Shown piece by piece: positions 54,189-62,980 of a stretch of 63,108 nt of DNA (its first letter is position 1; every line of letters begins with the position of its first letter). A model generated the notes under the pieces. It was given only the letters and a program-made list of their open reading frames with translations, was not told the origin of the DNA and made no database searches. This stretch comes from Salinisphaera orenii subsp. halophila YIM 95161 (GTDB lineage: Bacteria > Pseudomonadota > Gammaproteobacteria > Nevskiales > Salinisphaeraceae). Location: positions 1 to 63,108 of the forward strand of contig NZ_AYKF01000064.1 in NCBI RefSeq assembly GCF_003732545.1, given 5' to 3'. Both the position numbers and the translations under genes were made by a program.

Positions 54189-54216
54189 GTGGACTCCTGA
54201 CTTATGCTTTTCATGC

Positions 54217-54232
54217 ACTCTGAATTCAGAGT
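54217..54232. promoter_or_regulatory. Perfect palindrome, candidate GntR/FadR operator
   Basis: ACTCTGAATTCAGAGT is a perfect 16-bp palindrome located 29 bases before the acyl-CoA ligase ATG and 199 bases before the GntR gene. FadR-type regulators bind short palindromes in the promoters they control, so this is a good operator candidate for the divergent operon. Confidence 0.6.
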
Positions 54233-54430
54233 TCGGAAGCGTCAAGTACGACCATCGTCGTGGTGTTGCTGCATCATGTAGCCGCGAAGCCGGGCCCTGA
54301 CGACGCGTTGCCGTGTCGAATGAAGTCGAGTGGACGATCGATTTCGGGCCGGTGATCACTGCGGCGTGCGCCGTGACACGACCGTTCGTGCAGCGCCACG
54401 TCGGTTCGTGAGCGGTGAGGTCGAAGCGGG

Positions 54431-55171
54431 ATGAAGGCTTATGAAGGAAGGATTCGGAGTAGCAAACTGATGCGCAAAGTGGCCAACGTGACGCGGCGGG
54501 TCGAGCAGGCCTACGAGATCATTCGCGACAGTATCTGCGACTGTACGCTCGAGCCGGGTACCCATCTCGTGCAGGAGGACCTCGCCGCGGACATCGGCGT
54601 CTCGCGCCAGCCCATCCAGCAGGCCATGCTGCTGCTCAAGGCCGATGGCCTCGTCATCGAAACCGGTGGTCGCGGGCTCTATGTCGCCCCCATGGACCCG
54701 GACAGCATCGTCTTCCATTATCAGATCCGAACCCAGATGGATCGTCTGGCAGCCTGTCTCGTGGCCCACCGGTCGGCCCACGCGGATGCATCGGCCTTCC
54801 GGCGCGATCTGGAGATCAACGGCCAGCGCCTGATCGATCAGGGGCGTCGAGCCAACCGTGAGGCAGGGGCGGCGGCTGCGGTCGCGCTCGATATGCAGTT
54901 TCACACGCTCATCTACGAGTATTCCGGTAACCCGCTGATCTCCACGGCGGCGGAGCCGCACTGGAATTTCCTGCGCCGCGTGATGATCAGTGTGCTGCTG
55001 CACGCCGGCCGCGGCGATACGGTCTGGGACGAGCACGAGCGGATTCTCCAGCAGTTGCTGGCCGGGCAGGCGTCGGTGGCCGATACCGTCGAGGCCCATA
55101 TCCTTGGCGCGCAGCGGGCACTGCTGGATATCCTGAACGGCGATGACCGGCTGACGACCCGTTCCAGTTGA
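54431..55171 (+). CDS. GntR-family regulator, FadR/FCD subgroup
   Basis: This 246-residue regulator has a winged helix near the N-terminus (EPGTHLVQEDLAADIGVSRQ) and a C-terminal FCD-type all-helical ligand domain (MQFHTLIYEYSGNPLISTAA, with metal-binding His pairs also in HLLG-type positions). It is divergent from the ligase/ThDP/TRAP operon and presumably represses it until the substrate or its CoA ester binds. The ATG at 54431 is listed; the ATG at 54470 (MRKVANVTRR) is an alternative with a weak ribosome site. Confidence 0.88.
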   Translation: MKAYEGRIRSSKLMRKVANVTRRVEQAYEIIRDSICDCTLEPGTHLVQEDLAADIGVSRQPIQQAMLLLKADGLVIETGGRGLYVAPMDPDSIVFHYQIRTQMDRLAACLVAHRSAHADASAFRRDLEINGQRLIDQGRRANREAGAAAAVALDMQFHTLIYEYSGNPLISTAAEPHWNFLRRVMISVLLHAGRGDTVWDEHERILQQLLAGQASVADTVEAHILGAQRALLDILNGDDRLTTRSS

Positions 55172-55660
55172 GCGTTGTTGGCGAGCCGCGCGGGACGATG
55201 CGGTCGCTCGCCAACCCGTCGCTGTGAACGGCGACACCGGGACTCAGTTCAGGCCGAAGCCATGTAGCGTCGATGGCGTGGCCGACGTTGCGAAACATGG
55301 GAGCGCGAGTAGGGGCGATGCACCGGGAGGGCGCCGATACCCATGGGCCGGTCTCACCCCGGTTACCCGCCGGCGAGGCTACGACATCCGCCGTGACTCT
55401 GGTGTCCCGCCCGCGCATGGTACGAGCGGTCGGGCTGGAATCGACGATCGATTCGGCGCGGTCCGCTGAGGTGTCGATGACACGCGCGGGCCGTCGCCGT
55501 GACCGCGAGACGCGAAACTCGTGATCGCCAGCTCTATTGCGTCGATCGAAGGGCAACGTGGATCGGTCCCTGCGGTGCCGCGGGCTCTGCGTGCGGCGGC
55601 GTGCCGCATGCGTGCTGAAGGCGTACCCTTTCGCGTCCCCCATACAAGTTCGTGTCGCCG
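55172..55660. other. 489-base gap with no recognised gene
   Basis: Sequence between the GntR gene and the UDG-like gene. Frames on both strands lack recognisable content. A GTG codon at 55652 could extend the UDG-like protein by three residues. Confidence 0.5.
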
Positions 55661-56353
55661 ATGCCGCTGAATACCCGACAGCACGAAGCCTTTCGCGAGC
55701 TCGCCGCAGATACGGCGGGCATCGATGTCGAGACCTACGCCCGTTACGACAAGGATCCGCTGGAGCCGATCATCGGTCTCGGCCGCGCGAATGCCCGCGT
55801 CGGCTTTTTCGGCCGCGACCCGGGGCGCGAGGAGGTGCGATACGACGAGCCGTTCATCGGTGCCGGCGGTCAGCTGGTGCGCAAGGCGCTGTACCGGCAT
55901 CTGCACGGCGAGGAAATGCCGGATTTCGAGGCCTCGCGCGTCGTCGGGCAGCCGTTTTTCTGGATCAACACGGTGCCGTACAAGCCGGCCGGTAACAAGG
56001 CGTGGTCGATGCGGGTCAAGCGGCGTTTCCAGCCGTTGATGACCGCGCTGCTGGTGACGCAGTGGCAGGGCCGGGCGTTGATCACTCTGGGCCGCGAGGC
56101 GTTTCTATGGTTCGGCATCGGCCAGTCGAAGGCCGAGCGTGCGCGCATCGAGGCGTTCTGGCAGCGACCGGATCGGTTCGAATCGGCCATCGCGGTCACC
56201 CTGGCCGCACCCGAGGGGCCGGCCCGGACGTTCGATATTCATCCGCTGCCGCATCCGTCGCCGCTGAACGCGACCTGGTACAAGCGCTTTCCGGGCCTGC
56301 TGGCCCAGCGCCTGGAGCAGCTCGACGTGCGGGTCGATAACCTCGAGTGCTGA
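55661..56353 (+). CDS. Uracil-DNA glycosylase family protein
   Basis: This 230-residue protein carries the family-4/5-like glycosylase pattern: VGFFGRDPGREEVRYDEPFI (GxxPGxxE and xxPFxG loop), then GAGGQLVRKAL, NTVPYKP and the C-terminal DIHPLPHPSPLNATWYKRF with the HP-type catalytic motif. Such enzymes remove uracil or related bases from DNA. It lacks an obvious [4Fe-4S] cysteine set, so it is closer to the non-cluster type. Codon use is normal for the genome, unlike the other UDG-like gene at 11998. Confidence 0.85.
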   Translation: MPLNTRQHEAFRELAADTAGIDVETYARYDKDPLEPIIGLGRANARVGFFGRDPGREEVRYDEPFIGAGGQLVRKALYRHLHGEEMPDFEASRVVGQPFFWINTVPYKPAGNKAWSMRVKRRFQPLMTALLVTQWQGRALITLGREAFLWFGIGQSKAERARIEAFWQRPDRFESAIAVTLAAPEGPARTFDIHPLPHPSPLNATWYKRFPGLLAQRLEQLDVRVDNLEC

Positions 56354-56786
56354 GGGCCGGGTAGCGTATACGCCGTCACGGCGTTTCCGTTCACGCACGC
56401 CCCGGCCGCGATCCGTGGATCGGGGCGCGGCGTTGCCGGGGTCGGTGTCCTCCGCGTGAATCGCGTTGGTTTGTTCGCAAGTTTCTGATTTTTGGCATCT
56501 TTGATGGTGGGATAAAAATCCCGTCAGCAATTCTTACATCGTAAAGGCCTGTTTTTCGGAAATACGCGTCAATCCGGACGGCCCTCGTCGAGAAACATGA
56601 CAGCCCGGGTCGATGCGAGCCCGAATCGGTCCGATGACGAAGCGCCGATGCGGCCGGCGACACGATTTCCATGACTTGTCGACGATACAGAAACGTCGAT
56701 AACTGACGGATTGAACTCGCTTAATTTCTAGTATTCTGCTGAGCGGCCCGTAGTTCTGCATGAATGGCATCGCTTTGGCCGTTTTC
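56354..56786. other. Gap upstream of PEP-CTERM gene 2
   Basis: About 430 bases with no recognised gene. It leads into a sigma-54 promoter at 56787. The stretch around 56700-56760 is AT-rich and could hold upstream activator sites. Confidence 0.5.
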
Positions 56787-56802
56787 TGGCACATCGATTG
56801 CT
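56787..56802 (+). promoter_or_regulatory. Sigma-54 promoter for PEP-CTERM gene 2
   Basis: TGGCACATCGATTGCT matches the sigma-54 consensus TGGCAC-N5-TTGCW at every informative position. The transcription start would fall near 56813, about 69 bases before the ATG at 56882. PEP-CTERM genes are known to be under RpoN with the PrsK/PrsR two-component pair in some bacteria. Confidence 0.8.
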
Positions 56803-56881
56803 CTAGCCACCCCGGACAGCGAGGGGCCGTCATCCATATTCGGCGCGCTGTTTCTTCAACCAATGAAACAGGGGTTCTGTA

Positions 56882-57529
56882 ATGAAAATGCTAGGTGCGA
56901 TCGGTGGCTTTGCCGCCCTCATGTTCGTTTAGGCCGGTGCGCATGCCGTGACGATCCAGTCGACGTACAGCGTCGACGCCAACGCGGTGGATCCCGGGTT
57001 GCAGATCCAGACGGCCGAAAACGCCGCTAATCCGTTCACTTACAACCTGTTGGCCGGTCAGTCCGTCACCTTTGATCTGTTCGATATCTGGACCAATGAG
57101 AACAGTCTCGATTTCGGCCTGTTCTCGGGCTGTGGTGCCGACTGCGATCCCAAGCCGATCAGTGTGAGCTTCGGCTTTCTGATGCCGGAAAACGGTCAGA
57201 GCACCGTCACGGGCACGACCCAGGGCGACTTCGACGCCCTGATCTCTCAGGAGGGTGAGCTGCGCTGGGACGGCCCGCAGACCTTTTCGTACGGGGCCAA
57301 CGGTGACGGCCTGATCGAAGTCGCGCTCTCGGACGAGGACTTCAACACCGGGCTTTTCGGCCTGGATGAAGGTCGAGGTGCGGGTGCGACCGTGCAGGCG
57401 AGTTTGAGTCTGCTCAACGACGCCTCGCCGATGGACGTGCCCGAGCCGAAGCTGATCGGCCTGCTGGGGCTGATGCTGATCGCGACCGGTCTGGTCGCTC
57501 GTCAGCGCCGCGACGGCCGTATCGGCTGA
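56882..57529 (+). pseudogene. PEP-CTERM exported protein 2, signal peptide interrupted by TAG
   Basis: The frame begins MKMLGAIGGFAALMFV, meets TAG at codon 17 (56930-56932), and continues in frame AGAHA followed by the mature protein from VTIQSTYS, ending with the sorting tail VPEPKLIGLLGLMLIATGLV and RQRRDGRIG. Without the stop this is a perfect signal peptide with an AHA cleavage site and a PEP-CTERM tail; body Cys pair CGADC. A GTG at 56948 could restart translation but would lose the export signal. A single-base change (for example TCG or TTG to TAG) explains it; a sequencing error or suppression is also possible. Confidence 0.85.
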
Positions 57530-57555
57530 TCGCCGTTACGCTCGGCGCATGAAAG

Positions 57556-57586
57556 AGCCGGCGGCCGAGAGGCTGCCGGCTTTTTT
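57556..57586 (+). terminator. Rho-independent terminator after PEP-CTERM gene 2
   Basis: AGCCGGCGGCC (57556-57566), a GAGA loop and GGCTGCCGGCT (57571-57581) form an 11-bp stem with one mismatch, followed by a run of six T residues (57581-57586). Confidence 0.85.
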
Positions 57587-57663
57587 CGTTCTCGTGCCCT
57601 GTTCGGCCACCGGGCCGGGCCGCGAGACGCTCGGCCCGCCCGAACCCCGAGCGTGGCCGCGCC

Positions 57664-57933
57664 TCAGACCGGGGGTTGGCGGCCGATCGCCTTGCGCCAG
57701 GCGCCGCTGACCGCGCCCTGGCCGACGACCCGCGCGAAGGCCACGCAGAAACCGCTGACCGCGGCCCAGGCCAGAAGGCCCTGCCAGCTGTTGCGGCGAT
57801 CGGCCACGTCCTGCGGCGGCTCCTCGTCACGCGTGCGGCGCCAAACGGCGGTGGCGCCCTGCCGTGCCGCCATGCCGGCGCCGATCGTGGCCCCGGCGGC
57901 CAGCGCCGCCCAGAGTATGCGTTCTCGATCCAT
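57664..57933 (-). CDS. DUF4235 membrane protein
   Basis: This 89-residue protein has an N-terminal hydrophobic helix (ILWAALAAGATIGAGMAARQ), a charged linker, and a second helix (LLAWAAVSGFCVAFARVVGQ) ending with a basic tail. The WAAVSG-type and W-x-K-A-x-G-x-P motifs are those of DUF4235, of unknown function. The ATG at 57933 has no clear ribosome site. It is convergent with the PEP-CTERM gene 2 terminator region. Confidence 0.8.
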   Translation of the reverse strand: MDRERILWAALAAGATIGAGMAARQGATAVWRRTRDEEPPQDVADRRNSWQGLLAWAAVSGFCVAFARVVGQGAVSGAWRKAIGRQPPV

Positions 57934-58169
57934 GACTGTTGTCGCCCGGACCGCCGGGCGCTCCCATATTGAATAATGGCGTCATCGTACCCGAGGATGC
58001 AGGCGACGATCGCCCGCCGGCCACGGCGTCGCTCGCGGGCGTATGGCCGGACGCGGCGATGCCGCGAGGCGGCCGGTGCGCCAGCGCATCGCATACCCGA
58101 TAGAATGACGCGCGGATATCGGATCGCGGTCGGATGCACGCGCCGTGATCCCGACGATAGGGAGACTTA

Positions 58170-59582
58170 ATGGCCGGTACGACCGCCCATCCGGAACCGG
58201 CCGCGGCGCCCGCCGCCGTGACGGCCGTCCTCGAGACGCTCCGCCCGCTGCTGGGCGAGCGGCTGACGACCCATACGGCGGTGCGGGAACAGCACGGCCA
58301 CGACGAATCCTGGCATCGCCCGGCACTGCCGGATGCCGTGTGTTTCGCGCAGACCGCCGACGAGGTCGCCGCCATACTGCGTTGCTGCAATGCGCACGGC
58401 GTGCCGGTGCTCGCCTACGGCGTGGGCACCTCGATCGAGGGCCAGGTGATCGCCGAGCGCGGTGGTCTGTGCGTCGACCTGTCGCGAATGGACGCGATCC
58501 GTGCGGTGCGCCCGGACGACATGGACGTCACCGTCGAGGCGGGCGTCACGCGCACCGCCCTCAACGCGCATCTGCGCGACACGGGGCTGTTCTTTTCGGT
58601 CGACCCCGGGGCGGACGCCAGCCTCGGCGGCATGGCCTCGACCCGCGCCAGCGGCACCAATACGGTCCGCTACGGCACCATCCGCGACAACGTTCTGTCC
58701 CTGACCGCGGTCATGCCCGACGGCACGGTCGTGCGTACCGGCGGGCGGGCACGCAAGTCCGCTGCAGGCTACGATCTGACGCATCTGCTGATCGGTGCCG
58801 AGGGCACGCTCGGCATCATCACGGAGCTGACCGTGCGCCTGCACGGCCTGCCGGAGGCGGTCTGCGCGGCCACCGTGGTCTTCGCCGATGTCGCTGGTGC
58901 CGTGGACGCGGTGATCGCCTCCATCCAGCACGGTCTTCCGATGGCTCGCATCGAGCTGCTCGACGAGCTCTCGATGCAGGCGGTCAATCGCCACAACGGC
59001 CTGGCCCACGCCGAGAAACCGACGTTGTTTCTCGAATTCCACGGCAGCGCCGCCGCGGTCGAGGCACAGGTCGCGACCATGGGCGAGCTCTGTCGCGAGT
59101 TCGGCGGCAGCGACTTCGCCTGGGCGACGCGGGAGGAGGAGCGCAGTGCGCTCTGGGCCGCGCGGCACGCCGCGGCCTATGCGTCGAAGCAGCTACGCCC
59201 CGGCCGGGACTTCCATGCCACCGATATCTGCGTGCCGATCTCGCGGCTGGCCGAGGCCATCGAAGCCGCGCAGGCGGACGTGGCCGAACTCGGCCTCACC
59301 GCGCCGCTGTTCGGTCACGTCGGCGACGGCAATTTCCATCTGGTGGTGGTGCTCGATCGCCACGACCCGGCCGAGGTCGCGGCACTGGACACGCTCAACG
59401 CGCGCCTGATCTCGCGGGCGCTCGCCGTCGGGGGCACCTGCACCGGCGAACACGGCATCGGCGTCGGCAAGCGCGACTATCTGCGCGATGAGCACGGGGC
59501 CGGCGTGGACGTGATGCGCGCGATCAAGCAGGCGCTCGACCCGAACGGGATCATGAATCCCGGCAAGCTCTTGCCTGACTAA
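58170..59582 (+). CDS. FAD-linked D-lactate/glycolate dehydrogenase-like oxidase
   Basis: This 470-residue protein is a member of the FAD-linked oxidase C family: the FAD-binding PP-loop is LAYGVGTSIEGQVIA and GGMASTRASGTNTVRYG, followed by GTLGIITELTVRLHG and the C-terminal catalytic region LFGHVGDGNFHLVVV and TCTGEHGIGVGKRDY. It resembles D-lactate dehydrogenase (cytochrome) and GlcD. The GGAG ribosome site lies six bases before the ATG. It stands alone; the glcE/glcF partners of a glycolate oxidase are not present, so D-lactate or a related D-2-hydroxy acid is more likely. Confidence 0.88.
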   Translation: MAGTTAHPEPAAAPAAVTAVLETLRPLLGERLTTHTAVREQHGHDESWHRPALPDAVCFAQTADEVAAILRCCNAHGVPVLAYGVGTSIEGQVIAERGGLCVDLSRMDAIRAVRPDDMDVTVEAGVTRTALNAHLRDTGLFFSVDPGADASLGGMASTRASGTNTVRYGTIRDNVLSLTAVMPDGTVVRTGGRARKSAAGYDLTHLLIGAEGTLGIITELTVRLHGLPEAVCAATVVFADVAGAVDAVIASIQHGLPMARIELLDELSMQAVNRHNGLAHAEKPTLFLEFHGSAAAVEAQVATMGELCREFGGSDFAWATREEERSALWAARHAAAYASKQLRPGRDFHATDICVPISRLAEAIEAAQADVAELGLTAPLFGHVGDGNFHLVVVLDRHDPAEVAALDTLNARLISRALAVGGTCTGEHGIGVGKRDYLRDEHGAGVDVMRAIKQALDPNGIMNPGKLLPD

Positions 59583-59662
59583 CCGCCGGCCGGGGGTTGT
59601 CCCGGTCCCGTGCCGCAATCCGCCGGGCAGATGCCGCCCGACAGCCGTCATTCGACGGGCGG

Positions 59663-61609
59663 CTACGTCGAAGACGGCTCGTTGCAGCAGCCCGCGTGGC
59701 GGCTGTGACTCGACGCCGACGGCGGCACGTTCATGGTCGGGTTGCGGTCGAAAAAGCCCGACGCGCGCAGGGCGAAGCCGGCGTGGGCGACGGGCATGAC
59801 CGGCCAGTCCTCCGGCCGCGGGATGTGATGGTGGCCGACGGTGTGCCAGAGCACGATGTCGGTGTCGTCGAGATCGCGCTGCCGGCGCGCATAGGCGGTC
59901 AGGCCGGTGTCGGCCGGGTTCTGGTTGATGTAGTCGCCGGCGGCGAACAGTTCGTCGCGGTCGTAGGCGGTGATCCAGACCGGATGATGGATGAACGCTG
60001 CGCGCCGGCTCACCGGGGCGTCGGGATAGGCGAACGGGCGGACCGTCTCGCCGGGTACGAGCGCGTAGCCGACGGCCTGGCCGAGCGCGTTGGTCACCGA
60101 CGGGTTGACGATCTTCCACTGGCGGCCGGCGAGCGGATCGGCCTGGCGAGCGCCGTCGCGCTCGTTGGCGATCAGCGTCGACACCGGATGATAGGCGTTC
60201 AGATGCGGGTTGACGGCGGTGTCGTGCGGTGCGGCGACGGTATCGATCTCGCGGACCGAGTTGTCGACGCCGTCCACGGTCATGTCCAGGCGGAAATTGA
60301 AGAAATGCTGGTGGATGGGCGCATAGAGCTGCGGCGCGACCAGCGTGCCGTACTGCGGCGTCTCGCCGGGTGGAAAGGCGCCCACCGACAGACAGCCGGT
60401 GAGCTTTATATCCATCTCGACGGTGCCGTCCTGATACAGGCTCCAGTAGAAGCCGTAGTCGTAGTTGCCCACGGTGGCGAAGAACGAGATCACCAGCCGG
60501 CGCGAGCGGCGTACTTCGCTGTGTTCGGTGCGCCAGTCGGTATGTTTCCAGAGCGTGCCGTAATCCTCTTCGTGCAGGCAGATCACGCGGTTCATGTGCA
60601 CGACCTCGCCGGTCGCGGTGACCTGGTCGACGTCGAAATAATGGATCGTGCCGAGACAGTCGCAGCCCAGGGTGAGCGTGTTCGCCAGCCGGCCGACGCC
60701 GTATTCGCCCACGTCGAAGGCGTTCTTGCGGTTGTGCACCGGCGTCGGGTCGCCGTAGGGCACGACCATTTCCGACAGGGCGGCGCGATACATCACCGGG
60801 CGCTCGCGGCCCTGATCGTTGTAAGCGAGCTGGTGCAGCACCAGCCCCTCGCGCGGGGTGAAGCCAACGCGAAACGACCAGCCGAGCCATTCGACGTGCT
60901 GGCCGTCGACATGAAAGCTCGGCCCGTCCGGCTGCACGATTTCGAGCGCCTTGATGTCGTCGCGCAGCGGGCCGACCGAGTCGGCGGTATAGTGGCCGCT
61001 CAGAGGCGGCAGCGCGACCTCGCCGTGGTCCTCGACTTCGAGCACCGCCATGCGCTCGAGGTCGACCACGGCATGCACGCCGTCGACCGGGCGGCCGTAG
61101 CCGACGTCGTCGTCGCTGCCGCGCAGCCAGGTGTAGGCGCGCGCCAGCCGCCTGTCCGGCCAGCGCTCGTCACCGTAGAAGCCGGCCGACCAGGGGTCGA
61201 CGATGGCGCGATCGAAATCGGTAATACCGCGTTTTTTCAGTGCAGCCTGCCAGGCGGGATCGGCCTTGACCGCCTTCTCGCAGTCGACGAATTCCTCGAG
61301 CAGAATACCCGGCTGCACGCCGGCCTTGTGCTCGCGCCGGGTCACGCTGGCGGTGTCCAGGCTCACCACGGCCTCCCAGGTCTGGCCGTCGACCATGAGG
61401 ATGCAGAAGGCCTCGCGGGCCAGCGCCGCGCCCGGGGACCAGCCCAGCACGTCGCGTTTGTGCGGCTCGTAGAGGGTGACGGTATGAAAGATCGGCGCAT
61501 CGCCGAAGCCGCCGTCCTCGCGGATCACGGCCACCACCGCGGCCAGCTCCTCGGCGCTCAGCGGCGTCAGCGGGTGGTCGGTGCCCTCGGTCCGTGCAAT
61601 GTCGTCCAT
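59663..61609 (-). CDS. Copper-containing primary-amine oxidase
   Basis: This 648-residue enzyme oxidises primary amines to aldehydes with H2O2 and ammonia. The self-made TPQ cofactor comes from Tyr383 in VGNYDYGFYW, the site matching TPQ382 of the Arthrobacter enzyme. The catalytic-base region is FDVGEYGVG, and copper ligands are His in APIHQHFFNF and GHHHIPRPEDWPVM. There is no signal peptide, so it is cytosolic. The AGGAG ribosome site precedes the ATG (MDDIARTEG). The larger open frame upstream is antisense to the M24 gene. Confidence 0.95.
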   Translation of the reverse strand: MDDIARTEGTDHPLTPLSAEELAAVVAVIREDGGFGDAPIFHTVTLYEPHKRDVLGWSPGAALAREAFCILMVDGQTWEAVVSLDTASVTRREHKAGVQPGILLEEFVDCEKAVKADPAWQAALKKRGITDFDRAIVDPWSAGFYGDERWPDRRLARAYTWLRGSDDDVGYGRPVDGVHAVVDLERMAVLEVEDHGEVALPPLSGHYTADSVGPLRDDIKALEIVQPDGPSFHVDGQHVEWLGWSFRVGFTPREGLVLHQLAYNDQGRERPVMYRAALSEMVVPYGDPTPVHNRKNAFDVGEYGVGRLANTLTLGCDCLGTIHYFDVDQVTATGEVVHMNRVICLHEEDYGTLWKHTDWRTEHSEVRRSRRLVISFFATVGNYDYGFYWSLYQDGTVEMDIKLTGCLSVGAFPPGETPQYGTLVAPQLYAPIHQHFFNFRLDMTVDGVDNSVREIDTVAAPHDTAVNPHLNAYHPVSTLIANERDGARQADPLAGRQWKIVNPSVTNALGQAVGYALVPGETVRPFAYPDAPVSRRAAFIHHPVWITAYDRDELFAAGDYINQNPADTGLTAYARRQRDLDDTDIVLWHTVGHHHIPRPEDWPVMPVAHAGFALRASGFFDRNPTMNVPPSASSHSRHAGCCNEPSST

Positions 61610-61780
61610 GCCTGTCTCCTGTAGTCGCGGATGGGCCGGACCGTTATGGTCCGTCGACGATTCGTTGCAATAGACGGGCCAGACGCGGCACCCGCGGTGA
61701 CGGCTGTTGCAAGCCTCGGCGTTCTGGCGTTCGATGGGTGCGGGCCCGGCGCTGCGGGCCGATCGGCAGGAGGCGAGACC

Positions 61781-62980
61781 ATGGACTACGACACCTATCG
61801 CGAGCAGCTGCTGGCCCGGCTGCCCGAGCCGGAGCTGGCCTTTCCGGTGGCCGAGTACGAGAGTCGCCTGGCGGCCGTGCGGCGGGCGATGGCCGAGCGC
61901 GGTCTCGATCTGCTGATGGTCACCGACCCGGCCGAGCTGTGCTATCTGACCGGCTACACCACCTTCGAGGTCTCGGTGCAGTGTGCGCTGCTGGTCTCGG
62001 CGCAGGAGTGCGTGCTGTTCGTGCCGGCGATCGAGATCGGGCCGGCGGTGTATCTGTCGCGGGTGGACGCGGTGATCGGCTATGCCTGGGAGTCGCCGCG
62101 GTCGGTCGCGGCGCAGTTGGCCGCCGAGATCGTGCGGCTGACCGCCGGTCCGGCGCCGCGCATCGCTGTCGCCCGCTGGAGCGGCTCGCTGCGGCCGGGG
62201 CTGCTGGAAGCGCTCGAAACGCAGCTGGACGGCGCCCGTTTCATGGATACGGGCGAACTGCTGGATCGCATCCGGGTGGTCAAGTCGCCGGCGGAGATGG
62301 CCTTTCTGGCCGAGAGCGCGGCCATCACCGGCGCCGGGCTGGACGCGGCCGGGCGAGCGGTCGGCGAGGGCGTGATCGACCACGAGATCGCCCGCGCCGG
62401 GGCCGACGCCATGCTCGGTGGCGGCAGCGAATTCATGAGCATGCAGCCGATCGTTGCGGCCGGCTTTCGCAGCGGCATCATCCACACCAGTCACGCGGGG
62501 TATCGGATCGCCCGCGGCGACGTCGTGTTCACCGAGTTCGGCGCCGTGCGCCGACGCTACACCGCGCCGATGATGCGCACCGCGGTGGTGGCGCCGGTGG
62601 CCGACGAGGTCCGCGTGTTCCACGAGGTCTGTCTGGCGGTGCTCGAGGCGGTCATGGAGGCTGCGCGCAGCGGTGCCCCGGTAGCGGGCGCGGCTCGCGC
62701 CGGGGCCGAGGCACTCGCGCCGATCGCTGACCGCGCATTCTTCTCGGGGGTCTACGGCTACCCGGTGGGCCTGCAGTTTCCGCCCTCCTGGGTGGCCGGC
62801 TCGACGTTCATCGCCGAGGACAGCGACGCGGTATTCGCCGACGACATGGTCTTCCATCTGCCCATCTGTCTGCGCCGGCCCGGGGCGTTCGGCGTCGGCG
62901 TCAGCGAGACGGTGCGGATCACCGCCGACGGCGCCCGGGCCATCACCGCCAACGATCGCCGCCTGCAGATCCACGATTGA
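61781..62980 (+). CDS. Peptidase-M24-fold hydrolase, probably metal-independent
   Basis: This 399-residue protein has the creatinase N-terminal domain and the pita-bread M24 domain. The usual metal ligands are not kept: the first Asp is in FTEFGA (Glu in its place), the second site reads TAPMMRT instead of SDxTRT, and the usual His region reads GVYGYPVGLQFPPSW, similar to ectoine hydrolase DoeA or creatinase. The last Glu (GVGVSETVRIT) remains. A non-metal hydrolase is therefore likely. It is divergent from the amine oxidase, and the ribosome site AGGAGG lies eight bases before the ATG. Confidence 0.8.
   Translation: MDYDTYREQLLARLPEPELAFPVAEYESRLAAVRRAMAERGLDLLMVTDPAELCYLTGYTTFEVSVQCALLVSAQECVLFVPAIEIGPAVYLSRVDAVIGYAWESPRSVAAQLAAEIVRLTAGPAPRIAVARWSGSLRPGLLEALETQLDGARFMDTGELLDRIRVVKSPAEMAFLAESAAITGAGLDAAGRAVGEGVIDHEIARAGADAMLGGGSEFMSMQPIVAAGFRSGIIHTSHAGYRIARGDVVFTEFGAVRRRYTAPMMRTAVVAPVADEVRVFHEVCLAVLEAVMEAARSGAPVAGAARAGAEALAPIADRAFFSGVYGYPVGLQFPPSWVAGSTFIAEDSDAVFADDMVFHLPICLRRPGAFGVGVSETVRITADGARAITANDRRLQIHD

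Noticed and set aside
56930-56932. TAG read as pyrrolysine or another recoded amino acid
   Set aside because: No pyrrolysine system is expected in such a bacterium and the site lies in a signal peptide. Mutation, error or ordinary suppression is more likely.
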